Part shown: positions 48,801 through 60,800 of the stretch, piece after piece
Numbering within the stretch: position 1 is the first letter of the stretch
How the letters are laid out: every line of letters begins with the position of its first letter
Origin: Hirudo medicinalis
Taxonomy: Eukaryota > Annelida > Clitellata > Hirudinida > Hirudinidae
Length of the DNA stretch: 64,000 nt
Direction: 5' to 3'
Assembly (NCBI GenBank): GCA_011800805.1
Contig: MPNW01000253.1
Coordinates: forward strand, 91,194 to 155,193
Translations under genes and position numbers: made by a program
The notes under the pieces: model-generated
Told to the model about the DNA's origin: nothing
What the model saw: only the letters and a program-made list of their open reading frames with translations
Databases searched by the model: none

Positions 48801-51800
48801 ACGAGGACACGTCGGCACTGTTTGGAGTTGTTAATTGCAATATTACATTAATGAGATGTTAATTGTAATGTTACATTAATGAGATGTTAATTGTAATATT
48901 ACATTAATGAGATGTTAATTGTAATATTACATTAATGAGATGTTAACTGTAATATTACACTAATGAGCTCTTAATTGGAATATAACATTAGTCCGTGAAA
49001 TTATTTAACTGAAATATTCCATTAATAAGTTGCTAATTAGAGTATTAAATGAGTAAATATCATTAAGGCATCCTTAATTATTGATAAATTTGTTACTTAA
49101 CTTAAGTAATTGCTGCCGACTGCTGAAATCAATAAATCATTAAGAGGTTTACAGTTTATTATAATTATGTTGTAATTCCTATGATTGAATGTGATGCATA
49201 AAAATAAAAAAATAATTTTTTAATATCATGTACAATTTTTAATAATAAATGGATGGCTACGTGTCCGATGCCATCATGCGTAAACTGTTAAGCGATGCGT
49301 GACGGAAACAATGCGTTTTCCGTTTCCAGTGATGGATAAAAATGGATTCACCGTGGGAAAATTTTGTAATTTTCTTTAAATTTCCTTTAATTTTGAAACA
49401 TTCTTAAAAAGTTTTGAAATTTACAAATTATTCTAAAGAAATTTATGGATAAAAGTAATGTTGTTAAAAATCTTTTCGATGCTCTAATTTTTTATTTTGG
49501 AGAAATATTTAGTTATTAATGGCATTATCTTGAACAAATTGCGTAATTTTACTAAATTCAATGTCACAACATCGATACTTCTAATTACTCAATTGAAAAT
49601 TTAAAGAAAATTTAATAAACAGAATAAATTATGAAGGGTTTAAAAGTAAACTGTTGACTTGTTGTAGAGGAGAATATCAGGCTTCCAAATGATGTCGTAG
49701 GGCAACCTGATGACTTTCATTCCCTCGTATTCCTCAGGATTCCATCGCAGTTTGGAGTCGATCCATGCCTTTAAAGCAGAACATTTGACGGTTACATTTA
49801 TCACTCACAATTTTACTCTAATTTCCCTTTTTCAGTGGATTTCCCAAAATCCATTTTCGAATTAATACAAATAAAAAGACAGTTTTGTTATATTTTAAAT
49901 TTTCTAAACTATTCTCTAAACGTAATCTTTTAATGCGTCCACAGGAAATTCATTTAAAGTGAAAGTCAAGGAAGACATGCATAAAAACGAAGTTTTAGTT
50001 TGCTTAAGAAAGCACGTATAATCAAGGATATTCAGAATAAAAGTTATTTTATACATTAATCGATATTCTTAATAATTAAACTTTAAAAGTACAATGATAA
50101 CTAAGAAATTTAAAACTAATTATTTTGTGAATCAACTTGCTTTTATCAAAACCACGAAAAATGGAATAAAATCATAGAATCATTTCAAATCATCCTCATC
50201 AAAAAAGAAAAATTCAATTTCATTCATAGGAAACAGGATGATTGAAACGAAATTTTCACACAAATATTTCAACATGTGTTCATCACGAGGGTTAACATTA
50301 ATATTAACTAATACGCTTTAATGACTAAATTATTAACTCCATTATTACATTGCATACATTATTAATTAGCAGGTTAAGCTGACAGCGTCAAATGAAGCAA
50401 GTTAAAAAATTCCGTGGTTACAAATTTGTTACAATTTTCAGGTTTTTTTTGGTCCTTGATCCTGAAAGATGCTGATCTTCATTAGAACTTTAAATTTTCT
50501 AAAATAATTTTATAATTTCATCTGAAAGACTGCTCAATTGACCAATTGAAATAAAAACACTGAAAACATTGCTAGATGTTTTAATAACTGGCTAAAAAAC
50601 CTTTGCCTGATGTTAGGACTGATTGAACAGTCTGTGAAATTATTTTTTTTTTAGGATATAAAAATACATGTAATCATTGATCCTTGTGCAAATGTGATCT
50701 AGTAAGGTCTCCTAGCACTAAGAAGTTGACATTGCAGAAGCTAAGGAGGAGTTTATCGCGTTAATTTTGGTTTCACGACCGTCCAATAAAATTTCATTTC
50801 TCTGCCAGTTGGAGACCATCTTCAGGATTCTTAAACCACGGCAAATTTGTCGTATCAGGATTCACGTGTGGAACTGTAAAGGTTCTAGAGAATCAAGATA
50901 ATATTGTTGTAATTATTTTACATTTAACTCGGTTTAAATTAATAGACCTTCCATAATAAAACTATTTGGAATTTCGATGAATTGTGGACCAATTTTCTTA
51001 CAACAACTTCAACAGTTTGTTTATTTTTTAATTTTAATTGTAGAAAATATTTTATTGCCACCATTCAATAACGAATTTGTTATTTTTAATTATTGATTTT
51101 TTGACATTAAACAAATTAACGATAATTGGTTTAGCTCTCTTTTTAAGGACGCAATCTTTTGAATCTGTACTGAAAATAATTAAGGAAATATTCTAGAACT
51201 ATTTGATTTAAAAATATTTAGTGAAACAATTCAAGTCACGTTTGGAAAACAAAATAAAAACCTGGAGAAGGAAAAATAAAAGTAGAATTTAAGAAATATT
51301 TTCCTTAAAATATTTTCATTAAAAATTTATTCACAGTATTTAGCGATCTTTTGTTGTTTAATTGACAAAGATTTACAAGAAGTTGAAGAATAACATCTAC
51401 TTTTTGCCATTTTTGAAGCAAAGTAGAGTTTATAGGACATCAGTAAGAATTGGAAATCATTTGAAATGGATGAGGAAATGTTTGAACAAAGGAACATGTG
51501 ATGGAGAGCGGAAAAAATGGGACTCGACAAGAACTTTCCTGCTTAGATTTATTTGTTCCTCCAGCACAAAAAAAAAAAATCAGAAAATTATAGAAAATGC
51601 AACGCATATTATTTTTCATTACTGAAAAAATATGTTTTATAAAAGAATACACCTTTATTTTTAATGATAATTTCAAGTCAAGATCTTCCCATTCATTACC
51701 ATAATTAACATCACTTGCAAAATAGTTAATAAATAATTTCGTCATGTTCTGTTCAAATATTCACGAGAGTCAATTTTAGGACTTGAATTGGTTCCATTAA

Positions 51801-54800
51801 ATTAAAACTCGAGAGACGCAGAAATTCAGTCTCAATCGTCGAAATATTCGCATTGGAACCTTTTTCAATTCATTAAGAAGCCATCAATTATCAGCCACAC
51901 ATTTGTTCGCCTACCTTGCCTACTGTCCATTCATTCATTCATCGACTTGTCGGTCTATTCACTCACTTGCCCATCCAGTAATTCATTCCATCGTTCATCC
52001 ACCCATGTGATTCCTCTTCCGTGGGACCCATGAGAGGGTTAGAACACAACAGTTTCTCAGTTGTTCAACTTGCGAAGTGAAAATTTGAGACGAGTACGAC
52101 GAAGAAATTGTTTCATCAAATTTCAAACGAACTTTGGTTTCAATTTGCTGTTTTTATTACGGTTTTGTTGTCGGGAACGCAGAAGTTAACCAAAATGTTA
52201 TGACCTCATGAATTATCCATTTCTCATATACGATAATGCGAATAAATCCCTGTGTGTAACTCGAAAGGTGGTTGACAACTTTTCCTCTTTGCAAAATATA
52301 AAAAAAAACCTTTTCAATTATGCACATTTATTATAAATTAAATCGAAATTACATAACATTTTTAGGTTAAAAGGCTGTATTTTTATCTAATATATTATGT
52401 ATAATTGTAGTATATTTAATACACTACATATAAATATGTTTATAAATCACTCGAAAATAGCCGTCTCAAAGTTAACTGTGCAAGATAATAAATAACCTAG
52501 TATCAACAGACCTCACAAACCACATTAATTAGTAAAATTAATTAATTAAATAAAATTAATTAACTAATAAAATCTAAAATAATTAATAAAATTATATACA
52601 ATTATTATATACACGGAATCTTTTGAATGTCACCTTGATATCGAGGTAATACAGAATTAATCATGCAAACCATCATTCGAACTGAACAATTTTGATTGAA
52701 CAATTTATTACAAATTACATCTGAAGATTACAAAGGAATTAAAATGTCGAGGAATGGACGTGAACCCAATTGCACGCTGATAGTTCGAGACTTGGCAGAC
52801 GGAGCAAGAAGCGATGAACTCAGGGATATTTTCAAGGAATATGGAAATGTGAAAGATGTTTATATTCCTTTGGATTACTACACCAGGAGGCAACGTGGAT
52901 TCGCTTACGTTCAATTCGAAGATCCGAGGGATGCAAAGGATGCACTCAACGACCTTGACGGCAACAAGTACATGGATCGTGAGATGAGAATTGACATCGC
53001 TAGGGGAGATAGGAAGACACCCGCTGAAATGAACTCAAGGCAACGAGACAGTCGCGACAGACGCCGTCACGAATACACCGACCGTCGCAGTCGGCGGTAC
53101 CTTGATAATGATGACGACGACTATAGAAAGCGGGACAGAAGTAGATCAAGAGACCGTAGGAAGAGATCAAGATCATCATCGAGGCCAGAATCTTCGTACA
53201 AAAGAAGGAGATACGAGCTCCCTGAATCATCCAAACGATCTTCCAGGAGGGACAGATCCAGGTCACATTTCCGAAGCAAACGGAGGAGGAATGAAAGTCC
53301 CGATTCACCTGTAAGATTCTCCAGGAACAATAAATCCAGGTCGAACAGCAGAGGTTCCACCTGTATTAGCCATCAAGAATTGGAGCAAGTCACACCAAAG
53401 AATGACTGCTCAAAATCTTCAGTTAAAGATTCTCCCACATTTGATGATGCACATTTGCAAAGGAGTCCCAGTCTCAACAATCCTGAGAAAAGGACAAAGT
53501 CGGGATCTCACGAATCCAGATCAAGGTCAAGATCGCGTGATTCTAAGTCAAGGTCAAGGACAAGGTCAGGCTACTGCCTTGGTAGGTCATAATCAAAATT
53601 ATGAACATTTAAAAACTTGACTTCAACATTTCCTTAATTTAATTTTTTTGCATTTTTAAAGATTTGACTAAAATAAATGAAAATATTTAAATGATTTTTA
53701 ATTATTTACATGTGAAGTTATTGCTTTGAGTTGCATTTGCTCAAATACACAGATAGTGTAGGAGAGCTTGAAAAGTCGTATACCAGATATAGATGCACCA
53801 CTCACAGCTAACCTAAGCTCCAGAGGAGCCAAACGTGTAGGATACGTTTTGATGGAAAACTTCATCTTTAACATTAAATGTAACTGAATGATTTGAATAA
53901 TGGACTACGGCAAAGAGACTCCAGTCACAGAGTTAGTGGGATCGAATCATTTGCGTTTGCTCTTCCATGCCACAGGATGTACTGAATCAGTCTTGACTCT
54001 CTGAATAGCATCACGGCATCACCAGGAATGCTCGATACAACCTGGTACGCGGTTCCTTTTGGAATGATATGTCCAATGGACATCAAGTTCAAATGGACAT
54101 CCAATGGACATTGTTCATTTATTACTTGGATTATTCCGTGAGCCTCGATGTCATGGTGGAGAAAAATATTTCCCTCTTCACATTCAGTAATGACATGTAA
54201 ATGTAAATGTAGTTCATTTACAGAGCGCCATATGCATAACGTCAGAGGCGCCTTTTGTTAACCATTTGTATAGCGCAACAATTTACTTATAACCTTCCCA
54301 AGGGCGCTTGCGGCAATGCAGGCTGGTTTCGAACACGACATATTACGACTGTTGCCATTACCGCCGTATGCAGGAACGTAACCCATTCGGCCAACCTGCA
54401 CGCCATGGGCCTGGATTGGTTCAGATCCAAGAAATCTTTCTCCTTCGGAACGTGCCTTATTTCATTCATCGTCGACGAAGACCACGGTCTCTGAGTATTT
54501 ATGTGAATGTGTAGCAGTATTAATGTCTTCGGCAGCGTTCCCTCTTAGGAAGTCAACTGTGCACAAATTTGAACAGTTGATTAAATACACAAAATCAGTT
54601 CGCCAAAGAATCTCCACTTTTTCTGACTCCCACAGATTATGACATTGTTTGAGTCTATTTTTCTACAGACAAATACACCTCGATCGCCATGATATCCTTC
54701 GGGTGATTCACATCTACATTCATATTAATTTCTCATTTTATTTGTTGTTGAAGTCATTGTGTTGAATCCTCTCTCATAATCGTCACTCGATGCCTTCAAC

Positions 54801-57800
54801 AATAAATTAATTTCTCTGAACTCTTCAATGTGTAATGTGTATTTCATTAAATCCTTGAAAAAATTTGGTATTTCAAATTTGACATGAAATACTTAAATAC
54901 TTAAGAGTGGATGTAAACCCGGCATAAAGTTTTTCGCAAAATTTCTCTAAAAATCGAACAATTTCGTTAACAATTTTATACGGACTCAGTTACTATTCAG
55001 GTTTGCTGTTGATTTTTGTCAAAAAATGTCTAAAAAGGCTGCAAAAATTGACGTGCTCGAATTTGACGAGGCTACTATAGAAGCACTGGCAGAAAAAACT
55101 TAGAATTAAGATTTGCAATCAATCCGAAGTGAACTCAACATCTTCAAATCCGAAATTTCAAAAGAAATGAAGATTATGAGCAACAAAATTTCAGAGATCT
55201 CGGAAGAAAACTTAAATTTAAAAATTAGAGTCGACCAACTAGAAAATCAACTAAGGGCCAACAACGTAGTCATTCATGGCCTACTAGAGGCACCATTCTA
55301 CTCAGACGACGGAGGCGAACTAAACTCTCCAATTGCAATAGTCGAAGAATTCGACAAACATTTTTTCAATCTTGGTCCAAACTTGGCAAAGAAACTCATT
55401 ACTCCATCCAAATCTTTCCATGAATTCCTTGTGAGCTCTCCTACAATGTCCTTTTTCCCTGTTTCACCGGATGAGATTATTCAAAACAGTTAAAGAATTG
55501 GAGACCTCCCATGGCTGCGGCCTTGATGATATTGACCCTTGCATTGCTTGTGAATTCATCTCATTGATCTCCAACCCTTTCACCTCTCTGGTCAATTCTT
55601 CTTTGTCAACAGGAAGTGTACCGGATGAGTTGAAATTGGCCAAAGTGATTCCACTGCATAAATCTGATGATTTAAACAAGATCTGCAACTACAGACCCAT
55701 TTCAATTATGCCATATTTTTCTAAAATCTTCGAAAAGGTTTTATATCGTCAAGTTGAAAAGTTCATGTCAAGGTTTTGTTTGCTTAACAGCAAATTTGGA
55801 TTTCGCAAAAATCATTCAACATATATGCCTTTGCTGTTACTTTATTCCAAAATCGCCAACGCTCTGGAGCGAGGTCAGTTCACTATTGGTGTGTTTCTTG
55901 ATCTGTCAAAGGCATTTGACACCTTGAATCCTCAGATAATATTTTCGAAACTTTTTTATTATGGTTTGCGCGGGTGCGTCTTGGGTTGGTTTGCCAGTTA
56001 TTTAGCGGGTCGTAAACAGTTGACAACATTTAATTGTTCTAGATCAATGTTTAGAGATGTTTCTTGTGGCGTTCCTCAAGGCTCTATTCTTGGACCACTA
56101 AGTTTTATTATTTATATTGACGATTTACATAATTCTTCGTCAATGCTTAAGTTCTTATTATTCGCGGATGATACTAATGTATTTGTCTCTGATGAAAATC
56201 TTAACGACTTAATTATTAACATCAATAGGGAATTAACGGATTGGTTAGTTAGAAAAAATAAGAATAAATCCTGTGACATTCAACCTAGCATTAACGGCTT
56301 GAACATTAAACATGTTACCTCTGTTAAATTCCTCGGCATTATTATCGACGATAAATTAAACTGATCTTTACATATTAATTATATTGCCTCCAAAATTTCA
56401 AAAAATATTGGTGTCATATCAAAGGTCAGTCCATTTGTTGATAGAAAAATTCTTATAATGCTATACTATTCACTAATCTATTCTTACCTCACTTAGTGTA
56501 ATATCGCTTGGAAATCTAACTATCCCTCTAAACTTATCCCTTTACTCACTCTCCAAAAAAGAATCATCCGTATTATGTTTCTCCACCCCTGTGCTCATAC
56601 AATGGATTTCTGAATATTTATCAGATCCATAAATTCCAAACTTGCCTCTTTATATTTAATTATGAATATAACTTGCTGTCTTCGACCCTTAATAATATGT
56701 TTACCAAATCTTCAGACATCCAGATCTGAATTTTCCCATACCAATTTTCCATATGCTGTCGAGGTCCACTCTTGCATTCTTCTCTACCAACATCCCTCAC
56801 CTCTGTAAATAATTTCTCACTATTTAAGTTCCGCCTAAAAAATTTATTGTGTCCAATTGTTGAATCTTACATTTCTTCATCCCTTTATCTGTTGTGTTAT
56901 TTATTTGATCTACGATTCCTTGGTTGTGTCACAGCATTGCCCCAGCTAATCTATTTCTTCCATTCATCAATTTTCCTATGTTCGTCAATAGTAAAATTCG
57001 CACCTTCACTTTCATCTTACCCGTTATATAATGATTCTTATCTACTCGTCGCAATTAATATAATAACTTTGTAACTGGTTATCCCCTAGATGGGAATTAT
57101 ATTCCTTTGGGATATATAGGGAATTTTGGCTTTTATTTTTATTGTTTTATTGGTTCAGAATTTGATTCAGAAATAAATGAAATGAAAATCCATGCATCGT
57201 TTGCAAGTTTCTTTTGCAAACAATGCTAAATCTTTCTTAAATAAAACATTGAGTTTTTCAACTCATCGATCCAAAACTTAAAATTACACAAATTTTATTT
57301 GTCGAACATTCCAGCAATATATCAAAAATATATTGTAAGTCATTTTCTGGAAATCTTTTCGCCAAGTGCTTGCACAATTGATTTATGGAATGATTAACTG
57401 GACTGGTATTGACTGGGTAATTGGATTTGGAAATCAATGCTTCGACATTTTTGCTCAAAAGTAAAGCATGCCACGGTGTCATTTTGTTTATTTTAACTTG
57501 GGCATATGAAATGCATCAATTGTAGACATAGAGCGTTTCTTACTTTTATTTTTATTTATTTATTTTGTTTCTTTATTCAAAATTCTGAAAGGCCCTATGG
57601 ACCACTAATACAAATATGTATAGATTAAAAAAATGCCGCACCAAATAACAAAGTTAACTTGATAATTAAGTACAGGTCAGATATCTGTCAAAGACAGTCA
57701 CATATTAGAACATTAAAGAGTGAAACAGTGGATGAGTTAACAATCTCAACAAGTAATGCGTTCCATGGTCTAACAATCCAAAGACAACAAGAATATTTGA

Positions 57801-60800
57801 CACCGTTTGTTGAGAATTTAATATATCGGAGTTTGAATTTGTTTCCTCTCGTAGTCCTGGTCACGGAGGGAATCCATTTAGTAATTTAAAGTGTTAAATC
57901 TGCTAAGAGGCGGCATTTTCCAAGGTGGGAAGATTGAGTAGCTTTAATCTTTCCATATACGAATATGATGCCACAGATGGTTTTGCTTTAGTGAATCGCT
58001 TTTGGATGCTTTCAATTCTATCGATTGGGTATTTGGGATGAGGAGTGAAGGCATATGAGGAGTATTCGAGAATTGGCCTGACGTACGAAAAAAAGAAAGA
58101 GAGCTTTAAAATATCCTGGTATCTAGAAAAGAAAGACGCTCTAATCGCCAAGGAGACTGCAGCAGCCTTACAAGTGGGAATCGAACTTTAGGTAGGATCC
58201 ATCAAGACCCCGAGATCCCTAATTCTAACGACGTGCTGCATGGTTTGGCCGTTTATGAAGAACTCATGAACGTCTGCTTTCTTTTTTTTCCCGCCACAGG
58301 ATTCCGATAACTCTAACTCGCTTATTTTTACTTATTTTTGCAATTATTTCAACAACCCAAGTTTGGAAAGCTAGGAAGACGATGTGAATGTCTTTCACTC
58401 AACAAAATTATGAGAAAAACATCTAAATATGAAAACATAAATTGATTGGTGCTCTTAATGAAATATTTATTTTTTGCGTACCAGAAGTCCAATTCATGCA
58501 AATTTAATTTACTACAGTTCGCACACGACACGACTACAACATACAGAGGGTTGCGTGATAAGTTAAATAGAATGTGATACGTAGATGTGTGGTAAGCTCA
58601 TTTATTATAATTAAGAAGTACAATATTTTATTCAATGATTTTTCGTTATGTAGGTTTTAAGGTAGTGGATTCTATTAAAGTAAGGAGATTGTGATGATAT
58701 CAGATAATTACTATCATCAACATAACTCAATTTTACAGTGTAATCTCTTTTGGTAGCCAATTTTTTTTTATGATGTATTAAAGTAAAAACAAAGGAGACG
58801 TGGTAGAAATATGAAACTTAAGCTCACTTGCAATCATTTCGTTATAAGAAACTCAAGCCAGGTTGCATTGCAAAAACCAAAAAACTTAACATTTAAACTC
58901 ATTCAGAGATATAATATACAATCACATGTAAATATACAATCACATATAAATATACAATCGCATATAAATATACAATCGTATATAAATAAACAATCACTTA
59001 CAGACTCGAACGTGTACATACAGACACAATCACGCACAAGTGGCAGGAATAAATGACATTTTGCTGGAAAGGACATGAAATTTATGATGGCGTGCTTTGA
59101 ATATATTTGAAATTAATTCTTAAAAAAAAAGCAACCGCTCAATTTATTAATATTGTTCTTTTAAATATTTACATCTCTTGCAATATTATTGCTAAAATTA
59201 TGCATAAAGTTTTTAATCAAAGCAGAAATTGTATAATTTATTAAAACAACCGTAATAAAAGCAATCCAAATATGTATGTTACATTTATTGGCATTTGATA
59301 CATCGTTGCTTTTATCGTCGTTGGTGTTGCTTCCAAAGCCAATAGCAATGGTGATCAGGATAATGACCTTTATATTTTTGGTATTTCTTGCTAATTCAAA
59401 TTTAAATCACATGAACTACGTTTAAATTTAAGTATATTTTATATAAATATAACACATATATAACAATATTTTTAATAAATAATAATAGTAATTAACATTT
59501 ATTACAAACCTGGTTTAGCCAACAATTCGTTGTGATGATTTGATTCTTTTCGTCCTGAATATGACATTGAAAGATGTAAGTATTCAGTATTTTTATTAAT
59601 AAATTTGTTACAGTTTATAAATTCATATTAAATTGAAGCTAAATTAAATACTTAGAAGTGATTTCAATTTCTTCAATGTCGAAATCACGTTATTAAGTCT
59701 TAATATGAAGTTAATTTTAAGGAAATGATTGTTTAAACCATCAAAAAATTTCGCGTGGTTAAGATTTTCACTTCTGAAATCTAAAATTTCCTTCAACGGG
59801 AAAAGCACGAAAGACGACTGTAAAAACAGTATTGAAATTAATTTATTTCTGTCAAAAGATCACTTCAAAACAAATCATTTTCTTTATTTTCTCTCAATCG
59901 TCAGAAAACATCTGCGTCCATATGTTGTAAAATTGAATTTTTTTAAGAATCCGCTTCAATCCAAGCCACTCTCGTTGCATCTTTCAAATTCTGAATCGAG
60001 TAAATTTGTCTTCAACTTTTTTTTATATTATTTGACAAAACACATATTATTATCTTCAGTTAGAAGGACCAATAATAAATGAAATATTATTATTATAATT
60101 ATGTTCTTCTTATTATTATTATTATTGTTGTTGTTGTTACTGATGTCGTTGTCATTACTATCATTCCATATTTGGATTGAATGATTGGATGCCATTTATT
60201 GGATGCCTATCCCACGGAAGAGTTAATAAGGAAGAGAGGAATAACTTATATTTTTAGTGCTTCCTTTCAAGTTCTCCTGCGATTAATTTTTATTGGTTTT
60301 ATTAAAATTCCAGGCGATTTTATGAAAATTCCTTTAAATCCTTGAATGAAAAAAAATCATACAATCACCAATCATACATGAGTGGTGCATTAGTTCTCAT
60401 TAAAAGTAATTTACAAAATGAGGTGTTATCTGTAATTTAACTTTCTTAAAAGTGGTATCCCCAATAACACGATTATTGATGACTGAATGAAGAACTCCAA
60501 CATAAAGCTCAGAGCCCTTGCATCCAACCATCTATCCATCCACCTATCCATCCACCTATCCATCCACCTATCCATCCACCTATCCATCCAGCTATCCATC
60601 CACCTATTCATCCACCTATCCATCCACCTACCCATCCACCTATCCATCCAGCTACCAATCCAGCTATCCATCCACCTATCCATCCACCTATCCATCCACC
60701 TACCCATCCACCTACCCATCCACCTATCCATCCATCTAGCCATCCTTAGTCACTTCGAAAGTGACTTTCCAAAAAATTGACTTCCAGAATAAAGTGTGAC

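Noticed and set aside
50690..50890. Minus-strand open segment with PEDGLQLAE and other short open frames
   Set aside because: No domain recognised and no phase-compatible receptor exon; possibly an unclassified repeat, not enough to call.
52708..53360. Three minus-strand open frames opposite the SRSF10-like gene
   Set aside because: Antisense shadows of an Arg/Ser-rich coding sequence.
60426..60780. Long open frames on both strands with Ser/Thr/Pro/His or Trp/Met/Asp repeats
   Set aside because: They are translations of a 12-bp microsatellite, whose period keeps all frames open.
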